Below, in pieces: positions 51,401 to 61,806 of a stretch of DNA of 64,000 nucleotides. Made by a program: the position numbers and the translations under genes. How positions within the stretch are numbered: the first letter of the stretch is position 1; each line of letters opens with the position of its first letter. The notes under the pieces were generated by a model. The model was not told the DNA's origin. It saw nothing but the letters and a program-made list of their open reading frames with translations, and made no database searches. Origin of the DNA: Apostichopus japonicus (taxonomy: Eukaryota > Echinodermata > Holothuroidea > Aspidochirotida > Stichopodidae). The stretch spans positions 25,469,668-25,533,667 of the forward strand of contig NC_092569.1 of NCBI RefSeq assembly GCF_037975245.1, given 5' to 3'.

Positions 51401-54400
51401 GCACAGTTTTATCATTACTTTAATCTCTTATAATATGTCAACTTATGCATTTTGTATAAAGAATAGGGAAAATTAAGAAAATCATAAAATCATGAATCTA
51501 ATTCTTGTAAAATATCAAACAAGGAAATGACAATTGTTTTTGTATTTTTTAAGTTGAAAGGATAAAGTGATACAACCTGCTCTATAGTAGAGGTTACTAT
51601 AACAGACTAACAAAGGTATAATTTTAATAACTATTTACATGTGTTATGCGGCATAAATAATAATAAATAACATAAATAAAGAGGTTTTACAGCATCGATC
51701 AGTTATCATCTTTAAAACAAAAATGTAAATTAGAATATCACATCAAAGGGTCCATGGCACAGTTTTATCATTACTTTAATCTCTTATAATATGTCAACTT
51801 ATGCATTTTGTATAAAGAATAGGGAAAATTAAGAAAATCATAAAATCATGAATCTAATTCTTGTAAAATATCAATAGGAACACGGCTTCTTGATGTTCGT
51901 TATTGTGTAAGTTACGAACAGATCAGTCAAGACCAGGAATGAACTACAAACTAGTTTCAAAACACAAGTGACGGTCTATGTTCAATAAGATGAAATCTCT
52001 TAAATAAAAACATTAAATTGGAGCATCAACGTCATCAACTTAGTGACATTAATATCTTCAGATTCGTAAATAGCAAGCACAAAATTGCAAATTGGGAAAT
52101 GCCATTGATGTGAAGCAGTTCTTTAGAAAAGAAGATGTTGAAGTTTACTCAGTTAAGGATCATAGATTATTTGCAAGATTTAATAGCGAATAATTATCAT
52201 TCATTTGTTTTTAATGCTTCGTTACGTCCATAACTTTACGGATATTTGATGATATTACAAAATTAAATGTCTAGATTTATAATACCGCATGTAAGTACAC
52301 AATATATGGTTTGGTCACATTAAGTACGTGCTTATGAAGCAAAAAAAATATACTGTTCTCGAGTAATTCACTAGATTTATAACCACACAAATGTTCTTCT
52401 TAATATTAGTTAAACACATATTTATGCTAGTTTCTGTAGTCAAGTTGCGCTCGGCTTAAGTAGTTTTTCAAATCTTGTTTGTCTGTTAAATATATCAAAA
52501 GTTGACAGGTTATTACTAACTTATTAAGAGGTGCAAATAAAAATATATTTAAATTATTAAAACTGCAAAATTCCTTTCTCGTAACATGCATTGTTTTAGT
52601 AAACCTTCCATTGGTTCAAAGGTATTGAAATTTTTATTTTCTGGTAAGTTTAAGGTGATTTAAGTAAATATATAGGGAAAGGCTGCCAATTACTATTCTT
52701 AAATGTCTATTTTCTGGTAAGTTTAAGGTGGTTTAAGTAAAATATAGGGAAAGCCTGCCAATTACTATTCTTAAATGTCTATTTTCTGGTAAGTTTAAGG
52801 TGATTTAAGTAAATATATAGGGAAAGGCTGCCAATTACTATTCTTAATTGTCTATTTCCCGGTAAGTTTAAGGTGGTTTAAGTAAATATATAGGGAAAGG
52901 CTGCCAATTACTATTCTTAAATGTCTATTTTCTGGTAAGTTTAAGGTGATTTAAGTAAATATATAGGGAAAGGCTGCCAATTACTATTCTTAAAATATAT
53001 GTTAACGTTATTTCACATTTCACATTTGGAAAATAATAGAAAGTGGTTATCAAAGGGAATCAAGTCTAAGATAAAAAAAAGGTATAAGAAGTTTAAGCTG
53101 CTTTCTCTTCCTTACTCAATATAACTGGTGAAGATGATGCTTTTGTTTAACGATATTTAATTTGGTAAATGGTAATGTCAATATTTAGGATTGTTTTTGT
53201 AAGACGATTTTTTTATTTAATTTTATTTAGCTGCATGCTATGCTATGATATAAACAAAAAATATGAAGGATCATTACTTTCTTGAAGTAAAGATTGCATG
53301 TTTAGACTTGCACATTAATTTTAACCCTTCTCTCCTAATACTTATTTGTAAGTAAATGTAAATATTTACAAATTTAATATATTCTTACAGGGTTTCAAAT
53401 GTTTTTAAATGAAACTAGTTTTCAAAACACAAGTGGCGGTCATGTTCAATAAGCTAAAATCTCCTAAATAAAGTGAACACAAAATTGGAGCATCAACGTC
53501 TCATAAACTTTGTTGAAAAAATAATCAATATATTCATCAATATATATTTTTTTACTTTATTTATTTTGGGATTCAATAGTCTAAATTTTGCTGTTGAGAA
53601 CTTAGCGACATTAAAATCCTTAGTTTAGTAAATAGCAAACACAAAATTGAAAATTGGGCAATCCCATTACTGAGAAGCAGTTCTATTCAAAACCGGTGAT
53701 GTTGCTGGTCTACCTATTCAGGCAAGGATCATACTTTATTTGAAAGATTTAATAGCGAATAGTTATTTTCCAAAATTATTTATTTTGTTATGCCTATCGT
53801 CTTTAAGACATTGGATGGTATTAGACAGTGAATTGTCTAGATATATAAATCCGCATGTTAGTAAACAAAATATGATTCGGTTATATTAAGCACAAGCTTA
53901 TGAAGCAAAGAAACTTGGTATTCTTATGGAAATCACTAAATTAAAAAGAAACAAATGTTATTCTTAATATTAGTTAAAATAAATATACAGGTTAGTTTAT
54001 GTAGTCAAGTATCGCTCGGCTTGAGTAGTTTTTCAAATCTTGGTTGTCTGTTAGCCTAAATATATCAAAAGTTAAATAAGGTTATTACTAACTTATTAAG
54101 TGGTACAAATATACGTATATTTTGATCATCCAAACTGCAAAAAAAAAATACTTTCTCGTTACCTGAACATTCATTGTTTGGTTTAAAGGTGTTGAAATGG
54201 CCATATTCTTTAATTTAATGTTGATTTAAGTACATGTAAGGGGAAAGGCTGCCAATTACTATTAGTAAAATGCTTGTACAATGTTATGATGTTACAGTGC
54301 TGAACATTTTAGAAGGATGTTCGGAACTTCAGTTCTCTTTCTTGGTATTGGAGATTACTTTCGGCATTTCATATTAATTATTATTTTAAAAATGAAATCA

Positions 54401-55026
54401 AGTTATTGTCTATATAACGTATACATGGATAAAAATATTTTTCAAGTCATTGGAAAGACTAAAACAAAATCGTGTTAAATTCAGAGTCCCTGTATTAACT
54501 TTGTTAACAATGAGGCTTTATAGATGATTTATTTTAAAAATTCCCAGTGCGTTTTAATATGTTGTATATATTTTTAAAAGGGGGTGCTTTTCAAAGAGTA
54601 GAGAAAATGAAATTTCTTTTCAAATAAATTAAGAGATAGACTTTTTAGATATCTTTATACTATGTATAAACATGTATGTTGATCAAAAAGATGTTACATT
54701 GAACAGGTGTATAATTGAGAAAGTCTGAAGTATTCAAAGGTTTAAGTGATATGGTTAGCAGTGAAGAAAGATTGGCAAAAAGCAAGACATCAGTCTGCAT
54801 GCACCGATTTAGCAAAAACAAGAGAAGAAATTGTGAAAGAGAAAATGTATTTTTCACATTTAGACAAAATTAATATTGATAAGATATGAAAATGGACAGT
54901 TCGATAAATAATGAAAACGTCCTGAAATATAATTGAAAGACTTACCACTTCATCAGAAGATTCTACAGAGAGAAACTCCAGAAGAAAAACTCCAAAAATG
55001 AAGAAGCACAAAAGCTGTAACTTCAT
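47538..55026 (-). CDS. Secreted fibrinogen-related protein (FReD) B
   Basis: The exons in transcription order are 54946-55026, 50810-50861, 49882-50051, 49220-49490 and 47538-47788. Exon lengths (81, 52, 170, 271, 251) and phases are identical to gene A; the product is 274 aa. It has a signal peptide (MKLQLLCFFIFGVFLLEFLS), the RRRR linker, an FReD with FTTRDRDND, NCASKYYGAWWYNNCH and LTSLYFG, and ends KVRPLP. Compared with A, differences cluster in the last exon near the putative ligand and Ca2+ region (for example IHSSYNCASYYF versus KYSTDNCASKYY). The gene has a single exon 3 and a degraded polyadenylation signal, but no stop or frameshift, so it is probably functional. It lies about 17.3-17.5 kb from A in a tandem segmental duplication. 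Confidence 0.92.
48330..48420. repeat. (TA)n microsatellite in FReD B intron 4
   Basis: About 90 bp of pure TA, not expanded in gene A's intron. Confidence 0.97.
49220..49490 (-). CDS. FReD B exon 4
   Basis: 271 nt, open throughout. Encodes VFLRRVDGAVNFYRDWIDY, EFWLGNDNIAYLT and LTDLGDYLSESTA. Confidence 0.92.
49882..50051 (-). CDS. FReD B exon 3 (single copy)
   Basis: 170 nt, encodes SSYFHYQEPQYPRDCKEVY through GGGWT with EPF. The sequence beside it (tttgtctttctttttatttt) is the junction found between the two duplicated units in gene A, so B probably once had both copies and lost one. Confidence 0.92.
50810..50861 (-). CDS. FReD B exon 2 (linker with RRRR)
   Basis: 52 nt, encodes SDMRTDNSKSRRRRDTE. 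The tetrabasic site is conserved with A although neighbouring residues vary. Confidence 0.85.
50862..54945. repeat. FReD B intron 1 with three tandem duplications
   Basis: A 356-bp unit is duplicated head to tail at 51162-51517 and 51518-51873. About five copies of a 75-bp unit (tctattttctggtaagttta) lie at 52628-52992. A diverged duplication of about 1.4-kb spacing (near 51945-52200 versus 53400-53770) matches the one in gene A. No exon is recognised. Confidence 0.75.
54946..55026 (-). CDS. FReD B exon 1 (signal peptide)
   Basis: ATG at 55024-55026, with the same length and donor as gene A. A longer frame reading through the donor is intronic. Confidence 0.9.
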
Positions 55027-57130
55027 GGTTGATTGAATTAAATGTAGACTTTATTTAGAATGATATCTTCTGAGCAGAGTCTGCAAGACGAATGAAGATA
55101 GTTCTCAAATACAATGGATCTCTCAGTTTAAGGAAACAACTGTTAATACTATGGAAACCTTGAATCGTCTCGATTCATCACCTCAAGTATGAAATTATGT
55201 TAACGTCTTTATGAGAAATTTCATTTTAATCAAATTAACCAGAGGTACATTGGCTTTTCCTTATTTCCCACACGAGCCCAGAAGACCTCCTTAGTTTATG
55301 TGTGTTTAGATAATTTTTTACAATATTTACCTTAAAAGAGAATTTTTAAATCAATTACCATTCTTTATTTGTTTCATTTGTACAAAATATGGAGCATTAC
55401 TTTTAATATGACCCTTGAAAGACCCTTAGATATATTTCGAATCATATATCATGAATACGCATTGAACCGTCATTAGACTTGCAATATATCTGGCTTCTCA
55501 TTGATGTATACATTCAGATAGAATACGGTCATAACCTTTTTTTAACTTTCGTGTCTAGTTAAACAGAAAACCTTTAGTCTTGTCGCATAGTTTTGTGAAG
55601 CCAAAGTGATGCTAATTCGCATTGCAAGTGTGATATTGTAATATTGTAAGATCTATCAGGAATAAATGATTTATATCAACTTAACTTCTTAAAATAGAGA
55701 TGATATAATAACATAATGATAACCCATAGAAATGTAATGATTGTACTGAATGGGGCGTTAGCGGCCTAGAGATTAAATTTGTCTAAATCCGTATGGAAAA
55801 TGGCCAGTCTATTTGCATTATGACTATTAGCACAAGACGACATGTCTTACTGCGTTCTGCTTTGATACATCCTTTTCTTTTTAGTTTTTTATCAGTGTTG
55901 TGAGTTCTTACTATTATCCGAGTACCAAGTACATGCTAGTACTTGAGGTTCCAAGTACCAAGTACCAGAGTCCGAACACGTCATTTTAGAATCCGTGTAC
56001 CGAGTACGAGCGCTTTATCATTCGAATTCTGGTACTGAATGACTAGACACTCGAGTACTTCCACCGAGTGCGTGAACCAAGTACTCGCAAAAAGTACTCG
56101 AGGACCGAGTAGGTCTACTTTTCGAGTACTAAAACACTACTGTTCCCTGTTCTCCTTGGCATGTAACTGGTCCATTTCTTCGATGTTAATAGTAATGGGT
56201 AGAGATTTCGACAACATATTAAGTTTATTTTCAAAACGTTAAGTACAGATTGGTTGGACAGGTTACCAGGTTTACAGTTTGGTGGTTAGGGTAACATGTT
56301 AACTTCTATATCACGCGTTGACTTGGTAACTTATGCGCTTCACATTACGGAATTGAGGTAAACTCTATTGGTTCAATAAGTTAATTGTCATGAGATGACG
56401 ATCACGGTTATCTTTATAAACACGTCATAAGTCACTCAACTTACATCTGGAATAGTTTATATCAACTGTTTAATACATTTCTTTTCGTCACCCTCCCTCT
56501 CCCAACCTCGTCTACCCCCCCCCCCATCTCTTCTTCTGTGCAAATGTTGACAAGCCTGTGTAGTTGTACGAAAGTGTTATTTTTCTTTAATCAATTCTTT
56601 ACAAAACTTTAAAAACAACCAACATATTCGTAAATACAATTTTTTAAGATATTTTTTGTCACATTTTAACTAAGATGTTTGTGGCTTACCCTAATACTGT
56701 TATATGTGCAACTTGTCGTTAAAACCCAAATTCATTACTAACTTGCTATGGTTTTGGCTTGAGCTCTTGGTGCGGTTGATTCATATTTCACACATAATGC
56801 CTGACATTGTGAGACTATTTTGCACAATACATTATACAATAATATAACTCTAACTGAAATACCGGTAATGTATTTGAGAGTTGTATATTTGAAAGACAAA
56901 TGAAAGTAGATATCTCGTGTTATTTATCTGGCAATGACACTTGAGTCCTGTAAATCTTGTTTATACCGTATAAATCAGCGCTTGTTGTACCATACAATGC
57001 GTACAGTATAGCCCTACATAGTCCTATGACACACAAGGATAGCTAACACTAACACACTAGCTAACAGGAAGTACTGTTGCTCGGCGAAAGGTGTAGCTAT
57101 GTACGGAAATGTAAAGGGACATTACTCTGT
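55027..57130. other. 5' flank of FReD B, duplicated from the A block
   Basis: Collinear with 37533-39690, including a MITE-like copy at about 55893-56140 with an internal deletion of about 14 bp. No exon is seen. Confidence 0.6.
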
Positions 57131-58596
57131 CAACTTTACCACAGTATTGATTCCTACCAACAAACCTTGAAATTACTGTTTTGTCGAGAAACGAGCAACT
57201 TCCAAAGCGGTCAAAGATGAAAACTGCAGCTTTGCGATTTAGTAAAATATGAGTCTGAAAGATCGTGATTTAACTCAATGCAATAAATTTGCATAATGTC
57301 TTAAATTTTACAATCAAAATTTTGCATACTCTCTTCCATCTTTAAAATACTGCTGTAGAAAAGGCAAAAACCGGGAACAAAACTAGTTACCGTACAACAA
57401 GGTCAATTTTCTGGACAAAGCGTTGATTTTCAAATATTTACCGTTTTACAATATGTCTAAGTCGTCAATATGATGTTTTTTCTACGCTTTCGTTGTAATA
57501 CTGTTCCTGCATCAGGTTACTGGCAGAAGCATTTAACAACCACAGTTGAGAAACGCGTATGTTGGACTTTATTTTATAGCTAAATTGTTCCTAGTTGAAA
57601 TATGGTATATTTGTAAAATATTTGCTTTGAGCTGTCTGTTTTCTGTGATTAGAATTTTATTAGCATGTTCCTTTGCTTTTAACACATATTATTGCCTGTT
57701 GTTGATAAACTAGTTAAAAGTTCAAAAGGATAGCAAAAACGATTCGAGATTAATTGCCATGACGATATTATTAACTCAACTGCATTTGCCACATCTTTTT
57801 TGTTTTTTTGTGAATTTATTACTTCACCGTACAAACTCCCATGAGGTACCATTAGATTCACAGTATTCATTTAAATCGGTACGTTGAAAGGTAACGTGCT
57901 CACCCATACGTACAGCACTACTTGTGATAATCCAGCTTGAGCAAAGCAGGCCCGATATTGTTAACAGTAACTTTTCTGTACATAATTAATTAAGACTCCC
58001 GGCTTGTTCCATCCCGATCAATACAAGTGCTTAATTGACTATGAGGCAATGTAAGCATCGGACTCCGAAAAATTTACAGGTGTTATGTTATTTAATATTC
58101 ATAAGACATCTTATCATCATTGCGTGGGCAAGGCTGCGCGGTTTAGTAAACAAGGTTGGATTTCTGGTGAAATCAATGCAGAGGAATGTGTGAGAATGAA
58201 ACGACTACATGTGCTACTATGGATATAATTTACACTGAATTCCGAATCAAGAGACGTTTATTGATGGGAATTTAATATTCATTAGCAGTGTATATTGTTT
58301 TAATCTATCTGTATAAAGCTAGAATGAATGTGTTTATAAGTCAAAGAGTAATTATGAGCCACGAAGAGAAGTTCCATTTCCTTCCGCTTCCCGTTTTAGT
58401 CACATCAAGTGAAAATCGACAGGAGTGCTGATGGGACAGTATATTGGTAAATAATAAGGTAGTATACAACGTATTGTACACCTGTTGTAAGAACCACACT
58501 ATAAAAGAACATAAATTACTTTTGAAGTCAACGTGATATTTGGACTTGTTATGGGAACAATCGCTGAGTGATTGGCAGACATGGACAATTTCTGTT
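57131..58596. other. Intergenic DNA, nothing recognised
   Basis: No exon, RNA or repeat family can be supported. A short part near 57438-57470 resembles 39720-39750. Confidence 0.45.
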
Positions 58597-58810
58597 GCAT
58601 TATGGGTATGCCTCCACCAATGAAGGAAGAGACGTACCGTAAATAACAGGATGACTTACAGGATGTGACAACTAGCCTGTCAAGATTTAAAAACACCCAA
58701 AGAAAACTATTCCCGTGGCAATTCAAATGACGTACCCGTTGAAACGTACCTGTTGAACGTACCCATTGACGTATCTGTAGTACTTTAAATAACGTATCCG
58801 GAGTAATGGT
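58597..58810. repeat. Truncated duplicate of the FReD 3' flank and minisatellite remnant
   Basis: 58597-58700 matches 28015-28150 (tatgcctccaccaatgaagg). 58720-58805 keeps two or three broken units of the 41-bp minisatellite (gacgtacccgttgaaa). Confidence 0.75.
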
Positions 58811-59395
58811 GTAATTCATCCACAATTAAATACAAGAATAAAACCCGACTGAATTCCCCCCCCCCCTCCACCGTCTTTACACTGCAACGGAGGTGGGTGG
58901 TATCCCCATTATTTGTGCCCGCCATTGTTGTTTATCACTAAACGAGGGGTACTGTTTTTTACAGATATTGGGAAAAGTTTATATCGGTGTTCAATTGTAG
59001 AGTGTAGACAGATACATGCAGGAAGGTTTAATCTTATGTGTTATGTGTAATGGTTAATTACTCCAGCTACGGAGCGAGTATCTTTAAGCTCATCATCTTC
59101 ACTGCCCTCAAGTTGTTAGAAAGTCAACTGCTGGTCACTGATGCTCAAATTTGTTTTAATACAAGTATTTTCCTACTTTAACATGTAAAGCATTTTGACC
59201 TAATGAAACATGTAAACGTTAAGTTAAGATTCCAGAAGAAGCACTTTTGAAAACTTTTAACAATTTTAGCTTATTCAGTTTGGGCTCAAATACTGTTCAT
59301 CTTTGACGTACAAGGATAGCTTCAAAATAATCGTTTTTTGTTGTAATTATGTTATGAGTGGTAGACCACAGTTAAGAGCAAAAACTTGTGTTTTT
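58811..59395. other. Intergenic DNA, nothing recognised
   Basis: Includes a C-tract at about 58856-58867. No gene or RNA can be supported. Confidence 0.45.
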
Positions 59396-60130
59396 GTGGA
59401 GTCATTGGGATCACCAGGGGTCAAATTGTGTAAACCTTGTAAACACGATTTCTAAAGAAGGAAAGCTTGGACAAATCTCGTATTTCGTGTTTAGTTGTGA
59501 CACGGAGGTCCAAGTCCATTTGGGGTCACTAGAAGTCAAATTGTGAAACCTTGTAAACACGATTACTCAAGAATGGAAGGTTGGACGAATCTCATATTTA
59601 GTATGAAGTTGTGACACGTTCAGTTCAAGATTTGATTGAAGTCAAATGTCATTTGGAGTCACCACACGCCAAATTGTGGAAACGGTGCGTTATAAGCTAC
59701 CGTATCTCCCACTGATCAGCCTATCAGATAACAAGTGCGTAACGCCTCATACGAAAAGGAGGCTATTGGCAATTGGAAATGAACCTATGGACATCCGTAG
59801 AATCAAAAACTCAAAATTAAAAACTCGAACATATTTGAATTGGCTTCAACGTGCCGCTCGGAAGCCTACTTTGCGTGCAACAAATTGTACTCTTCGTAGT
59901 ACAGCGGTTTTATTGGACGATTTCCGTCGTATTTATTTCATGTTGGATGTATAGATTTGTTTTGACCAGACGCTGTTTATGAAACTTAACAGTTCATCGT
60001 TTTTTACTATGACCAATATCAATGCAATATAATTGTGTGAAACGTTCTTAGGTTGGCAGTGATTCATGAGCTTTTGTCGATTCCTGTTGCTTGTGAGTTC
60101 AAATCTCCTTTGAGGTCACCAGAGGTCAAA
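59396..60130. repeat. Diverged interspersed repeat with gtcaaattgtg...cttgtaaacacgatt units
   Basis: Two clear units about 110 bp apart (from 59399 and 59510) and two partial ones (59652 and 60108) share a ggtcaccagaggtcaaattg-like start. The open frame at 59646-59954 lies between them and shows no known domain. Confidence 0.55.
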
Positions 60131-60151
60131 ATCTGAAAAACTTTTGACAAC

Positions 60152-60153
<2 letters not shown>

Positions 60154-60204
<51 letters not shown>
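60154..60204. repeat. (TA)n microsatellite
   Basis: It sits exactly where sequence homologous to the FReD 3' flank (ttaacact...ttcttgtcaaac) begins, so it marks a duplication border. Confidence 0.95.
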
Positions 60205-60205
<1 letters not shown>

Positions 60206-60270
60206 CATTAACACTTTATTCTTGTCAAACATATAAAACTAAGAAAGTAACAATGAGTCTCAGAATATTG

Positions 60271-60276
60271 TTTATT
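60271..60276 (-). terminator. Polyadenylation signal of FReD C
   Basis: AATAAA on the minus strand, about 135 bp after the stop of exon C, at the same place as in gene A. Confidence 0.5.
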
Positions 60277-60411
60277 GAATTAATTTGTGAGTAAAGAGTT
60301 TAACAACGACAAAGATCCAATGGTTGCTTAAAAGAAACGTTTTCATTCAAACAAAATGTTGTCGCGATATTCTTCAGTTAGAATTCATGTCTCATCTGTT
60401 TCGTTTGTTCA

Positions 60412-60662
60412 TCAAAGTAGAGGGCGTACTTTCATTTCTGCATATTTGAGATTATAATAACTCTCAGGAAGATTATACCAATAAATGCTTTGATAACTTC
60501 CCGTTGCTCCAAAGTAGAGACCTGTCAGTTGGGAATGATGACAATTCTTGTACCACCAGGCACCGAAATAATGCGAAGCACAGTTAACAGTACCGTGTAT
60601 GTCGTTGTCCCGGTCTTTCGTAGTGAAGGACATGTTTCTGTGATAAGCCATTGAGTCATAAT
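60412..60662 (-). CDS. FReD C, terminal exon only (partial gene or pseudogene)
   Basis: The 251-nt exon has an intact acceptor (ctttccttcag) and stop. It encodes YDSMAYHRNMSF, DRDND, NCASHYFGAWWYKNCH, LTGLYFG and KVRPLL. The intron upstream follows genes A and B to about 61806, where a LINE chimera begins and runs to the window end. Exons 1-4 are not in the window. They may lie beyond 64000, or the gene may be truncated. The exon itself is undamaged. Confidence 0.85.
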
Positions 60663-61806
60663 CTGAAGGAAAGACAGTAAAAATAGTTAAATACAATACT
60701 TAAGTGACTACTTGTGATAAATAGTCCAAACTTGTTCAGAAATTATCATAGCATATGAATAAATTCTTAATCCACCTGCTCAAGTTAAAATTAGAGGGGT
60801 TAATAGAGTTAATATATACGGTAGCAGAATCTCTTAAAGAATTTCAATACTAAAGATAATGTCGTTCAGATTAAAGATAGTATCATTTTGTCCTTGTTTT
60901 GAAGTATTGTTTTTATCTGATTGTATTACAATATATACACATTTATTAATGTACCCCCCCCCCCCGATGTCATTTGCATGGTAAATGTCAAAACATTTGT
61001 TATACTTTCAGGTAGATTTTTTGGCCTGTAAATTATATTATCTTTGTCATAGACCAAAGTAGTAAATTTTTAAAGATTGTCTACTTTAATTGTGTCTGCT
61101 GATTTCCATTGAAATAGAAATTCGACAGTAGAATGTTTTCATTTATAACAAACAAGATTCGTGAAGACAATTAATAATATTTTTGTTAATATAACTTTAG
61201 CCTAGTGGTATTGCTTGCTTGTTCTTACCAACTCATCACATAAATGTATTTTAAGTTTTGTCATGTAAGTATTATCAATGCCATCTTTCCGTTTTTTTTT
61301 TATTCTGAGGACGATCTGACGTAAAAATCAGTATATAATAAACTATTATTTTATCCAGTTTTACAGATTACTGTCTAAGACGCGTGTTACCTATTGGTCA
61401 TGACAGATGTGTTGATATGTTTTATGTGTTGATGTGGCAATTATGCCTAACCGCGTTATGCCATTCTTACGTTCTACAATGTCTCATTTCTTGGAACAAG
61501 TGAACTTGTGTTAATTTTGGCATATGAAATTTGAGGTGAACAAAGTCTTGTAAGGGGTCATTTCTCAAAGAAATAAATTAAATGTGATAAAGACATTAAA
61601 CGTGGGCTGATACCAATGGTTTTTAACTGCCTACAGCATATTAAAATTCATTTTGTGCCTGCAGTAATCCTTAACAACTAATGCATATTAAAGTTATATT
61701 TTGTGTGCATAAAGTATTTTGTACAACATGTGCTAGGCTAGTGTTGTTAATATGTAGACGTTATTGCTTGTATATTTGGTCCGTTAATTTGCTAAAATAC
61801 TCGCCA
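60663..61806. other. FReD C intron, interrupted
   Basis: Homologous to intron 4 of genes A and B. Homology ends at tactcgcca, where the LINE sequence starts at 61807. Confidence 0.75.

Noticed and set aside
54790-55026. 78-aa frame starting with the FReD B signal peptide
   Set aside because: Only the first 27 codons are exon; the rest reads through the GTAAGT donor into the intron.
59646-59954. 102-aa open frame rich in basic residues
   Set aside because: It sits within a diverged repeat, lacks a recognisable domain and shows no convincing exon borders.
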